From IMG/VR virus record IMGVR_UViG_3300042535_000049, positions 1 through 31,952 of that record: a stretch of 31,952 bases of DNA; one strand, written 5' to 3'. The translations under genes and the position numbers were made by a program. Shown in pieces: positions 1-7,023 of this stretch (position 1 is the stretch's first letter; each line of letters begins with the position of its first letter). The notes under the pieces were generated by a model. It ran no database searches and was not told the DNA's origin. It saw nothing but the letters and a program-made list of their open reading frames with translations. This stretch comes from a virus.

Positions 1-279
1 ATGAAAAAAACTATATGTATAGAGTGTTATATAGATATTGAAGTCGACGAATCACGTCTAACAAAAGAACTCATGGATAGCTATGAAAGATATATCACTG
101 ATATCAATCAGGACTCCGACTTTGATATATTCCCAACACAGCTTGAAAAGCATATTGCCAACATTACATGGCATATTTTAAGAGGTGATGATGATTTTAT
201 CGAGGGATATGGGTATCTATCTCACCTACTTACTAAGCAAAACATTCAGTTTGGAAGCTTTGAAGATGTGAAGGATTAG
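1..279 (+). CDS. Hypothetical small acidic protein
   Basis: A 92-residue protein whose ATG is the first base of the window, so an upstream start or ribosome site cannot be judged. It is acidic, without a signal peptide, membrane segment or recognisable motif. Its codons are AT-rich compared with the transposase operon. About 160 bp of AT-rich non-coding DNA separates it from the next gene. It may be a leftmost early prophage gene or a host gene flanking the left end. I do not recognise the family. Confidence 0.55.
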   Translation: MKKTICIECYIDIEVDESRLTKELMDSYERYITDINQDSDFDIFPTQLEKHIANITWHILRGDDDFIEGYGYLSHLLTKQNIQFGSFEDVKD

Positions 280-392
280 TAATCCTTCATTCTAACTGCA
301 ATACGTACACTTATAGTGCATACCACATCATTTTTTTACCTTCACCTAAGTTTTTTATTTTGTATAGATATACATTTTATAAAGACTTCGGT

Positions 393-408
393 GTGGGTAT
401 TAACCCAC
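393..408. promoter_or_regulatory. Perfect hairpin/operator-like inverted repeat upstream of the transposase operon
   Basis: GTGGGT and ACCCAC (6-bp arms, 4-base loop ATTA) lie 30 bp before the first gene of the transposase operon, followed by TTTTACCCC. The upstream stretch from about 330 is very AT-rich and includes the imperfect palindrome GTATAGATATAC at 362-373. This is where a Mu-type phage would place early promoter and repressor or Ner operators. The role is inferred; a weak terminator for the preceding gene is the alternative. Confidence 0.35.
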
Positions 409-437
409 TTTTACCCCATCTTTTAAAAGGAATTATC

Positions 438-809
438 ATGGAACCATTAGAGCAGATGAAACTGATAATGGAAGCAATTGAACAATCAGTGCAAGATGGA
501 AAACCGCTAACCATAGAGCAGGCGCAGCGGAAGCTTCACCGCGAGCATATTACTCAGCAACTTTGGAATAAACACGGACTAAAACCGAGAGGGTTTTTAG
601 TATTGAGTGGATTTACCAATGGAAGTGATGGAGGATTTCTATCTTTTGACCCGAAGATCGATACGATCTTTAACAGCTATCTAAATATGGCAAATAAGCT
701 TACCGGATCAACCGGAGCACAAATCAGATCGGCGATGGATGCACTCGGGATCAACTATAAAAACTCACCGACCTACCCGCTCGACAATCTCGAAGAGAAT
801 GCGGCGTAG
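438..809 (+). CDS. Hypothetical early protein upstream of transposase
   Basis: A 123-residue protein. ATG 438 is preferred because AAAAGGA lies 6 bases upstream; a longer in-frame TTG start at 360 has no such site and would run through the control region. The protein is soluble, with a charged helical N-terminal 40 residues and a Gly/Ser-rich centre (SGFTNGSDGGF). Its stop codon abuts the transposase GTG, so the two are probably translationally coupled. In Mu this position is held by Ner, but no clear helix-turn-helix is visible and no function is assigned. Confidence 0.7.
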   Translation: MEPLEQMKLIMEAIEQSVQDGKPLTIEQAQRKLHREHITQQLWNKHGLKPRGFLVLSGFTNGSDGGFLSFDPKIDTIFNSYLNMANKLTGSTGAQIRSAMDALGINYKNSPTYPLDNLEENAA

Positions 810-2996
810 GTGGCCGCTATGAAATACTTGGAAGCAAGGACGGCGGCAGTTGTACTGGATGTAGGATATGAAGGTATTGCAAAAGCTGTGAAACGCGGCT
901 CAGATCAATATCCAAATATCTATATCAAAGGCAACGGTCGCGGCGGTAAAAAACTGCTGATCGGGGTGAGTGATGATGATCTGATGGAGGCATTACGCAG
1001 CGGAGTGATCGATGAGAACATCGATCTATATGACGATTGCGGGATGTTGTGCTCTATGGAAGATCGAAATACTCTTATTTCTAATTCAAAAAACGAAAAA
1101 GAGGTGATTGCGGCGGTCGTTATCGATCCTGATATGAAGCTGTATCTTAATGCATCACCGGATCAACGCACCAAAACGCTTCTAAAAATGGAGGCGGTAG
1201 AGGGTTATGATCAACGGGATCGGAGGATTAGTGCGAAAGAGTACATCCAAAGCCTAGACAATCGGTTCGATCCTATCGGTATAAACGAAGCGAAGCTGTT
1301 TCGGTGGAAAAAAGCGGTTGATGATGCGCGAAAAGTGGGTGAGAGTCCACTGGTCGCACTGCTCGATACCCGTGGTCGTGCTAAAGGCTCAGTCAGTATC
1401 AGTGAGAAGATGCAAGAAATGGCGGTGAGGATGTTCGCCCGTCGTGACAACCCGCTGAGGGTATCTGCCATCTATCAAAATATGCTCCATGAGTTTGGTG
1501 AAGCGACGATGTGCAGTTACGACGTACTCAATAATTTCCTCAATCAATGGAAGATCAAGAACCATTCGCTCTATGCGTTCGCACAGAGTGCGGATAAATG
1601 GAAGAACACTTATCTGCCTGCTATGGGTAGCTTGAGTGAAAAGGCTCTTTATCCAAACCATTATTGGGAACTGGATTCTACCCCTGCGGATATTATCTGT
1701 CGGGATGGCAAACGGTATGCGATACTAGGAATGATCGACATCTATTCGAGACGATGTGTGTTTTGGGTGGATGAGAGATCAAGCAGTTACAGCATTGCTC
1801 GGCTGCTTCGTAAAGCAATCCTACGATTGGGAATACCTGAGAACGTAGTCGTGGATAACGGGAAAGATTATCAATCCAACCACTTCGACTCGATCTGCTA
1901 CAACCTCGGTATCGCAAAGGTAACGGTTCCACCGTTTAGCGGTGATATGAAGCCGCATATCGAACGGATGTTCGGGACACTGAGCCGTGAGCTATTCGAA
2001 GAGTTAGAGGGATATATCGGTCACTCGGTGGCGGAGCGTTCAGCGATCCAATCACGGAGAGGCTTTGCCCATAAGATCGAGTCTCAAGCGAAATGGAGAG
2101 AGGAAGCACGAAAGGCGGAACAAAAAGAGTTTGAGAACCGATTCGCTATCAAAAAAAGCAATCTTGGATTAGAACTCAAGCTTCCGATAGAGGCGGATCA
2201 GCTTCAAAAGATTATTGACAAATGGTGTGACAATATCTATGAGCACAGAGGTCATAGCGGTATTAAAGATAAAACACCTGTAGCGAAATGGAAAGAACAA
2301 GCGATACCGGTCAAAGGTATCAGCGATTCGAGGATGCTCGATCTTCTCCTCGGAGAGAGCTTCGAGCGGAAGGTCGGGAAGAAAGGTATTCGACTCGATG
2401 GTGCGCTCTATCAGCATGTGGCATTAGCCGAATATGTCGGAGAGATCGTTCGGATCATGACTCACTCCGATATGGGGTATGTAAGCGTGTACCGGATGAA
2501 TTATGAACCGATCTGCGTTGCTGAGGATTATGAGTACATGGGCAAAAGCCGTGCTGAACTCGCCGAAGGTAAACGGATCGGACATCGGATCGCAAGAGAA
2601 TACGCCAAGCTTCTTGAAACTTGGGAAGAGACAAGCCGCCGACTTGATCCAACGATTCGAGATCGTATCGAAGCATCGATGGAAGAGAGAAGCGGATGGA
2701 GCGGAGCGGCTACCATCGCCGTATCCAAAACAACTGAGACGATACGTGCAGTTAGTGATGGGGTCAGAGCATTTGCTGTGGCAGATGAAAAAGCTCTCGA
2801 AGAATCCAATATTATCAATATGGATGGAGAGAAACTGCTTCCGAGCGGACGACCGACATTTAATCAACTCGTTGATCGCTTCATGTGGGATTTAGAACAT
2901 GACATGGTGGATGAATCAACCGATAAACTCAAACAAAAACAGCCTGATTTGTGGGACATCGCATATCGGGAGCACAAACGTAAGAAGATTGGATAG
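810..2996 (+). CDS. A: MuA-like DDE transposase
   Basis: A 728-residue transposase expected to bind the phage ends, nick them and join them to target DNA, for both integration and replicative transposition. The N-terminal 60 residues contain a GNGRGGKK segment like the winged-helix DNA-binding part of Mu-type transposases. The catalytic RNase H-fold core has D289 (WELDST), D349 (VVVDNG) and E385 (PHIERM), giving D-60-D and D-35-E spacing. A Mu_transpos_C-type beta-barrel follows at about 526-578, and the C-terminal 150 residues are charged and helical, where MuA contacts MuB and ClpX. GTG 810 abuts the previous stop; ATG 819 is an alternative start. No catalytic residue is missing. Confidence 0.95.
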   Translation: MAAMKYLEARTAAVVLDVGYEGIAKAVKRGSDQYPNIYIKGNGRGGKKLLIGVSDDDLMEALRSGVIDENIDLYDDCGMLCSMEDRNTLISNSKNEKEVIAAVVIDPDMKLYLNASPDQRTKTLLKMEAVEGYDQRDRRISAKEYIQSLDNRFDPIGINEAKLFRWKKAVDDARKVGESPLVALLDTRGRAKGSVSISEKMQEMAVRMFARRDNPLRVSAIYQNMLHEFGEATMCSYDVLNNFLNQWKIKNHSLYAFAQSADKWKNTYLPAMGSLSEKALYPNHYWELDSTPADIICRDGKRYAILGMIDIYSRRCVFWVDERSSSYSIARLLRKAILRLGIPENVVVDNGKDYQSNHFDSICYNLGIAKVTVPPFSGDMKPHIERMFGTLSRELFEELEGYIGHSVAERSAIQSRRGFAHKIESQAKWREEARKAEQKEFENRFAIKKSNLGLELKLPIEADQLQKIIDKWCDNIYEHRGHSGIKDKTPVAKWKEQAIPVKGISDSRMLDLLLGESFERKVGKKGIRLDGALYQHVALAEYVGEIVRIMTHSDMGYVSVYRMNYEPICVAEDYEYMGKSRAELAEGKRIGHRIAREYAKLLETWEETSRRLDPTIRDRIEASMEERSGWSGAATIAVSKTTETIRAVSDGVRAFAVADEKALEESNIINMDGEKLLPSGRPTFNQLVDRFMWDLEHDMVDESTDKLKQKQPDLWDIAYREHKRKKIG

Positions 2997-3067
2997 CGGG
3001 GCGAATCGTCGCTCCGTGTTCGAGTCTTTGCTGTAACAAGGACTAAAAAAACACTCAGGGAGCAACC

Positions 3068-3790
3068 ATGATCGAAGAATTTATTGAAACACGAAATTAT
3101 ACCAACCTTTTGGCTGGTTTTTTAAATCTAAAGGCTTTGCCTACTACAGCACCGCGCATGGGGCTAGGGTTTGGAAACTTCGGGTTGGGAAAAACGGTCG
3201 GACTAGAGCGGATCGCAGCGAAAGAGAACGCGATATTGCTAAGAGCTGCTCAAACATGGAGTAAAACAAGTTTACTCATCAAACTGTGTACCGAATTGGG
3301 ACTCGATACTAAAGGGCATAGCTCACAGATGTACGAACGAGTTAAAGAGTCATTCTTGATCGATCCACGTATTGTGATCATCGACGAGGTAGATGCGCTG
3401 CTAAAAGCTGAAAAGACTCCGGTGCTTGAACTGCTCCGCGATCTGCATGACGAAACACAGATCATCGTCTTTTTTATCGGTATGGAAGAGGCAAACGCCA
3501 AGTTTAAACGGCATAACCACTACTACAGCCGAATTGTAGAGCTGATCAAGTTTGAAGCGATACCGAGAGCAGACGTTGAAAAGTTTTGTGCGCTCAGTAG
3601 CGTAAAGATCGAAGCGGATTTGATGGACTTATTCGTCCAACGCTATCCGAATCTACGACAAATTAAAGTGATGCTGCTCCGACTGGAGAACTGGTGCGAT
3701 ATGAACGGCATCGAAAGTGTCAATTTGAACACATTTAAAACGAGCGGGGTTGAACATGGGCTTGGCGTACAAACGAGTAAGACGAAGTAA
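3068..3790 (+). CDS. B: MuB-like AAA+ target-DNA activator
   Basis: A 240-residue AAA+ ATPase expected to coat target DNA, deliver it to the transposase and confer target immunity. Walker A is GNFGLGKT at residues 36-43 and Walker B is IVIIDE with D106 and E107. RHNHYYSR near 150 is a plausible arginine-finger region. MuB is longer (312 residues) and begins with a helix-turn-helix domain; here the ATPase starts almost at the N-terminus, so that domain is absent. ATG 3068 follows AGGGAG by 6 bases. The gene lies 71 bp after the transposase and overlaps the next gene by 35 bp, so it sits in the same operon. Confidence 0.9.
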   Translation: MIEEFIETRNYTNLLAGFLNLKALPTTAPRMGLGFGNFGLGKTVGLERIAAKENAILLRAAQTWSKTSLLIKLCTELGLDTKGHSSQMYERVKESFLIDPRIVIIDEVDALLKAEKTPVLELLRDLHDETQIIVFFIGMEEANAKFKRHNHYYSRIVELIKFEAIPRADVEKFCALSSVKIEADLMDLFVQRYPNLRQIKVMLLRLENWCDMNGIESVNLNTFKTSGVEHGLGVQTSKTK

Positions 3791-4343
3791 GAAACAGCAG
3801 ATTTGGGAGTTTATGCGAAGAAACCGACAATTCAGAGCCGGAGATTTGATGATGATCTTGGACGTTTCCCAAGATTTTTTAATGCCTATCTTCCGAGCTC
3901 TTGAATTATGCGGGTATCTGCAGCTAAAAGCCGGAACCGATACGTTTAGAGATCGTATGTATCGGCTCAATAAAGATACAGGTGTGCGATCCCCAAGCGT
4001 CCTTAAAAAACCATGCGACATTGTACGTGATATCAATACCGGAGAAGAGTTTATCCTCGATGGTACTCACCCCGTACAGATGGCGGATAAGCTCACCCTA
4101 CTCTACGCGATGAAGTACAAAGAGATGTTTCGTGAGCAGATCGCAACCATTGCCAGCATCCACCTATACTCTGCAAAAATGATCAGATACATGGATGAGT
4201 TTACTGAGTACGGGATCATGGAACGGCTTCCTAGATCATCCAAGCGTCGTGATGATCGAAGAGTATTTAAAATCAACTTGGATAAGCGTAATGACCTCAT
4301 TAGAACTATTGAAGAAAGCCTGCGACCTGCACGGTCAGCGTAA
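3756..4343 (+). CDS. Winged-helix-like early regulatory protein
   Basis: A 195-residue basic protein with no family I can name. Residues 10-60 look like a winged helix (FRAGDLMMILDVSQDFLMPIFRALELCGYL) and a second DNA-binding-like segment lies near 130-180 (LYSAKMIRYMDEFTEYGIMERL). ATG 3756 is chosen over TTG 3750; the start lies inside the 3' end of the B gene, implying coupled translation. The position between B and a small helix-turn-helix gene suits an early regulator or accessory transposition factor, but this is inferred from context. Confidence 0.75.
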   Translation: MGLAYKRVRRSKKQQIWEFMRRNRQFRAGDLMMILDVSQDFLMPIFRALELCGYLQLKAGTDTFRDRMYRLNKDTGVRSPSVLKKPCDIVRDINTGEEFILDGTHPVQMADKLTLLYAMKYKEMFREQIATIASIHLYSAKMIRYMDEFTEYGIMERLPRSSKRRDDRRVFKINLDKRNDLIRTIEESLRPARSA

Positions 4344-4611
4344 GGTTGCGAAGACTCTTAACCGCAGTGCAACGACAATCAATCAAACGCTTCACGGTAA
4401 GTATCCAAAACCCGAACCGATACTTGAAATGGTCAAGCTGGCGTTTTCAAGCTTGAGAAGTAGCGATGTCCCCTGCCCCGTTTTGGGTTCGATACATCGC
4501 CAAACCTGCGAACGGTACCGAGAGTGGGCTTCGTGTGAAAAGGTGCATCCTGATCGACTGTATCGGGATGTTAAAGATAAGTGTGCGAGTTGCACGATAG
4601 GAGGGAAATGA
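4291..4611 (+). CDS. Phage HTH regulator with cysteine-rich C-terminus
   Basis: A 106-residue protein. Residues 1-45 form a Cro/XRE-like helix-turn-helix (QRKVAKTLNRSATTINQTLHGKYP). The C-terminus carries spaced cysteines in the pattern CPVLG, TCERY, SCEKVHPDRLY and CASC, resembling a zinc-binding knuckle. The CPVLG ... C ... P-RLY ... C-x2-C arrangement recurs in small early-region proteins of Mu-like phages. Longer in-frame starts exist upstream, but ATG 4291 gives the compact domain and a 53-bp overlap with the preceding gene. Likely an early regulator; the DNA target is unknown. Confidence 0.75.
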   Translation: MTSLELLKKACDLHGQRKVAKTLNRSATTINQTLHGKYPKPEPILEMVKLAFSSLRSSDVPCPVLGSIHRQTCERYREWASCEKVHPDRLYRDVKDKCASCTIGGK

Positions 4612-4724
4612 TGAGCCAAGTCTACATTTGGAAAAAGAAAAAGGTGCATACCTATGGGTGGCTAATTGCTTTGATTATCGTGGCTTTAGGCGGAACGATC
4701 ATTGATTTAACGATGGGAGGATGA
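4611..4724 (+). CDS. Small single-TM protein
   Basis: A 37-residue peptide supported by a near-perfect ribosome site, AGGAGGG at 4599-4605, five bases before ATG 4611. It overlaps the previous stop by one base. After a basic N-terminus (WKKKKVHTYG) there is one hydrophobic helix at about residues 17-30 (WLIALIIVALGGTII), predicting a tiny inner-membrane protein with its N-terminus inside. The family is not recognised; such early micro-proteins could act in exclusion or host interference, but nothing here proves that. Confidence 0.6.
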   Translation: MSQVYIWKKKKVHTYGWLIALIIVALGGTIIDLTMGG

Positions 4725-4725
4725 T

Positions 4726-4905
4726 GTGGAACAAAAAGAGATCAAAGAAGGTGACTTTGTATTGGCGGATGGGTTTAGAGGCAGAGTAATCCGTTTCCGT
4801 AAACTCCATGGTGAGACGTTAGTCGATATCGAAATAGGAGGTGTAATCAATCCATATCAGATGAAAGATATTAAACCGGAGCAAAGCGATGAAAGCGGTG
4901 GATGA
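4726..4905 (+). CDS. Small KOW/SH3-like hypothetical protein
   Basis: A 59-residue protein starting at GTG 4726, supported by GGGAGG at 4715-4720 five bases upstream. The pattern EGDFVLADGFRGRVIRF followed by VDIEIGG and INPYQMKDIKP resembles a small SH3/KOW-type barrel of the kind in which xGDxV...GxV precedes a ligand-binding strand. It starts one base after the previous stop and overlaps the next gene by 17 bp, so it fits the continuous early operon. Function unknown. Confidence 0.6.
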   Translation: MEQKEIKEGDFVLADGFRGRVIRFRKLHGETLVDIEIGGVINPYQMKDIKPEQSDESGG

Positions 4906-5122
4906 GTTTGTTTCAACTAACGAAATTGTTGAACGTATCAAGGATGCTATTAGTACAAAGGTCGGCAATAAAAAAGTCTTTGATCAAGATGTAGCGGACT
5001 TATTAAATATTCCAAGAAAGTCATTTGGTTGCGTAAAAAAAAGAGGTTACCCAATTTTTTATCTGGAAGTTATAAAACTTTGCTATCGGACCGGACTTGA
5101 TCCGATGAAGTTGTTGTTTTAG
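4889..5122 (+). CDS. CI-repressor-N-terminal-like HTH protein
   Basis: A 77-residue DNA-binding protein. Residues 34-77 (DQDVADLLNIPRKSFGCVKKRG...LEVIKLCYRTGLDPMKLLF) match the layout of the N-terminal domain of phage CI-type repressors: helix-turn-helix, then a helix ending in a Gly-hydrophobic-Asp turn. No C-terminal dimerisation or peptidase domain follows. GGAG at 4878-4881 precedes ATG 4889 by 7 bases. The gene ends the first early cluster, just before a non-coding stretch with three hairpins. It probably acts as a Cro-like or auxiliary regulator rather than the main repressor. Confidence 0.75.
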   Translation: MKAVDEFVSTNEIVERIKDAISTKVGNKKVFDQDVADLLNIPRKSFGCVKKRGYPIFYLEVIKLCYRTGLDPMKLLF

Positions 5123-5134
5123 AGTGTTTCTCAA

Positions 5135-5185
5135 GATCGCCGACGGGCGGTCTGATGGAGTTCTCCATAGGTGGTCTGTGCAGAC
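5135..5185 (+). promoter_or_regulatory. Three consecutive short hairpins in an intergenic leader
   Basis: Within the 89-bp gap before the DUF3164 gene there are three closely spaced inverted repeats: GATCGCC/GGCGGTC (5135-5152, one G-T pair, loop GACG), ATGGAG/CTCCAT (5155-5168, loop TT) and GTCTG/CAGAC (5174-5185, loop TG). None is followed by a clear T-run, so a simple terminator is less likely than an RNA leader, an mRNA processing site, or operators for the adjacent HTH protein. Confidence 0.4.
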
Positions 5186-5211
5186 TTAATAAATCATGAC
5201 AAGGATAGATT

Positions 5212-5862
5212 ATGACAAAAAACGAACAAGGTCATTGGGAAGATAAACAAGGCGGTTGGGTACATCCTGATCTGATTGCGGTTGATAAGCAGCTGGAAGA
5301 TGAAATGGTTGAATCACTGGTCGATGAAGCAAAACAAGTACATGAAGTACTGATTGATTTTAAAGTCAGAGCGTTTGATAAATGCTTTAGCTTGGTGAAT
5401 CTACTTCGTCAAAACTACGGTCTTGATCGTATGAAAAAGAGTGAGTCCGGGTCAGTCACATTTAAAAACTTCAACGGCACGAAAGAGGCACAGATCAAAG
5501 TCGCAAAACTGATCACATTCGATGCAAAGCTGAAACTTGCGAAAGAAAAGCTAGACGAGTACTTCACCGAGAAGACAGAGGGTGCCGATCCTGAGATTCA
5601 AACATTGATCACTCGCGCTTTTGAGGTCAAAAATGGCAATGTAGATACTAAGCAGATTCTATCGCTTAAGTCCTATCAGATCAAGCATCCGAAGTGGCTT
5701 GAAGCTATGGCAATGATCGATGATGCGACCGAGATTGCCGGAACGAAAAGCTATCTCGGTTTTAAAGAGCGTGAGGGTAATTCAATCGACGGTGAACTTA
5801 AAACCATCGTGCTTGATTTCGCATCGGTACCGACACGAAAAAAAGAGGGAGGTGCGGAATGA
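5212..5862 (+). CDS. DUF3164 family phage protein
   Basis: A 216-residue soluble protein matching the DUF3164 family typical of early regions in Mu-like phages. Visible hallmarks are the N-terminal tryptophan segment HWEDKQGGWVHPDLI, a long helical centre, and the later part with EIQTLITRAFEVKNGNVDTKQILSL. The biochemical role is unknown; proximity to transposition and replication genes suggests DNA metabolism. AAGGA lies 7 bases before ATG 5212. The next gene overlaps by 4 bp. Confidence 0.85.
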   Translation: MTKNEQGHWEDKQGGWVHPDLIAVDKQLEDEMVESLVDEAKQVHEVLIDFKVRAFDKCFSLVNLLRQNYGLDRMKKSESGSVTFKNFNGTKEAQIKVAKLITFDAKLKLAKEKLDEYFTEKTEGADPEIQTLITRAFEVKNGNVDTKQILSLKSYQIKHPKWLEAMAMIDDATEIAGTKSYLGFKEREGNSIDGELKTIVLDFASVPTRKKEGGAE

Positions 5863-6098
5863 GTGCCGTCCCCGGAATCATGCGTGAGGTACAAGATGGC
5901 GGAATCGTAGTCTTTAACAATAAAAAGCTACAGCATGATGAGCTAAGGGGTTATGAGGGAAGCGATGTCGAACTCGAATTGGAGATCGATGTCGATACTG
6001 AAAAAGCGTGTTTTCGTGTCTACACGATGTTCGATGATGAAATCTGCGTGATCGAGTTGGATGATGTCGAATCTATTGGGGAGGCGGTCAATGCCTAG
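5859..6098 (+). CDS. Orphan transposase-C-terminal-like beta-barrel protein
   Basis: A 79-residue acidic protein. Residues 15-74 line up with the beta-barrel of this prophage's own transposase (residues 526-578): both have an initial GI, then an L-x-x-Y-x-G-x-x-V turn, a VY strand, an ICV strand and E...(I/M)G at the end. It therefore looks like a stand-alone copy of the Mu_transpos_C fold without a catalytic core. Such a piece could compete for partners or DNA and modulate transposition; that role is inferred. It overlaps both neighbours, so it belongs to the early operon. Confidence 0.6.
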   Translation: MSAVPGIMREVQDGGIVVFNNKKLQHDELRGYEGSDVELELEIDVDTEKACFRVYTMFDDEICVIELDDVESIGEAVNA

Positions 6099-6615
6099 CG
6101 CAAACTTTATGACAACCATATCCGGCAAAAAGATTGTTTATGATGATCTACAGCCTGAGATGTTTGATATTACTGATATTGCTCACGCATTATCGAATAT
6201 TTGCCGTTTTGGAGGACATATCGAACAGTTCTACAGCGTGGCACAGCATAGTGTAATGGTGTCGAAAATGGTACCTAAACACTTGGCTTTAGCGGCACTG
6301 CTGCATGATGCCAGCGAAGCGTATCTGAGCGACATTGTCCGACCTGCTAAACGTATGCTTCCACAGTATAAAGAGTTAGAGCTTGAGCTTCAGAGTGTTA
6401 TCGAGGAACGATTCAAAGTCACGTTTGATCATGAAGATATTCATATCGCCGATAACCGTGCGCTGTATGCAGAAGCCGAATACTTCTATGGTGACATTAG
6501 AGACTGGGGATTGGATAACTTTGTGTGGGATGCAGTAATCCATCCTTTTAGTCCGCAAGAGTCAAAACTGTTGTTTATGCATCGGTTTAATGAGCTGGCA
6601 TTTGGTGGTGGGTGA
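6091..6615 (+). CDS. HD-domain phosphohydrolase (YfdR/YfbR-like)
   Basis: A 174-residue HD-superfamily enzyme. Metal ligands are visible: H53 (SVAQHSVMVS), H72-D73 (ALLHDASEAYLSDIVRP) and D121 (HIADNRAL). The ITDIAHALSNICRFGGH segment before the HD core is typical of the phage and prophage family that includes E. coli CPS-53 YfdR and is related to YfbR-type deoxynucleotidases. It probably hydrolyses a (deoxy)nucleotide phosphate. ATG 6091 is chosen because GGGGAGG lies 6 bases upstream. Roles in nucleotide-pool adjustment or in countering a nucleotide-signal host defence are both possible; neither is shown. Confidence 0.85.
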   Translation: MPSANFMTTISGKKIVYDDLQPEMFDITDIAHALSNICRFGGHIEQFYSVAQHSVMVSKMVPKHLALAALLHDASEAYLSDIVRPAKRMLPQYKELELELQSVIEERFKVTFDHEDIHIADNRALYAEAEYFYGDIRDWGLDNFVWDAVIHPFSPQESKLLFMHRFNELAFGGG

Positions 6616-6950
6616 TGGAGATCAACTACAAAGATTTCTCTCCCAGTGATTATGAAACCATCATGTCAGCGCTAATCGAAAGCAAGATGTTCCCAGACAT
6701 TGAAGGTGTTATTCTAAGAAGTCTTCATACAGAAAAATATCGAAGACTTCAGAAACTGTGGAACAAAAAGGTAACTGAGCATGAAACAAAGTTCAGCAAG
6801 TATAAGAGCAGAGGACTTCCAAAGCATGTCATGCCTGAATATACCAAGTATGTCAGATACATGGATACTTTGAAAAAGAATCTGAATAAACAGGTTGAAA
6901 TACTTAAGCAAATCGGTGTAATCAGTGATGAACCGAAAGTAGAACAATGA
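6615..6950 (+). CDS. Hypothetical charged helical protein
   Basis: A 111-residue, Lys/Glu-rich, largely helical protein without membrane segments or motifs I recognise. ATG 6615 overlaps the preceding stop by one base; GTG 6612 is an alternative. Residues 40-105 look like a continuous basic helix pair (KYRRLQKLWNKKVTEHETKF and later YMDTLKKNLNKQVEILKQIG), compatible with nucleic-acid or protein binding. The next confident gene starts 73 bp later. Confidence 0.65.
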   Translation: MEINYKDFSPSDYETIMSALIESKMFPDIEGVILRSLHTEKYRRLQKLWNKKVTEHETKFSKYKSRGLPKHVMPEYTKYVRYMDTLKKNLNKQVEILKQIGVISDEPKVEQ

Positions 6951-7023
6951 CGTGGATTTAACAGCCTCCATAGTGATGGGGGCGATTGAATCAACTTGCA
7001 TTTTAAATTCAAAAGGTAAAAAA

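Noticed and set aside
360-437. TTG-initiated N-terminal extension of the gene before the transposase
   Set aside because: No ribosome site before TTG 360, the extension runs through an operator-like hairpin, and ATG 438 has AAAAGGA at good distance.
280-437. Possible prophage left end in the AT-rich gap near the left edge
   Set aside because: No copy of the 19-bp right-end repeat or its core ATGATAGT was found there, so the terminus is more likely outside the window.
2424-2867. Long minus-strand open frame inside the transposase gene
   Set aside because: It is antisense to well-supported transposase codons, lacks a ribosome site and any protein-like domain, and similar shadows occur across this codon-biased region.
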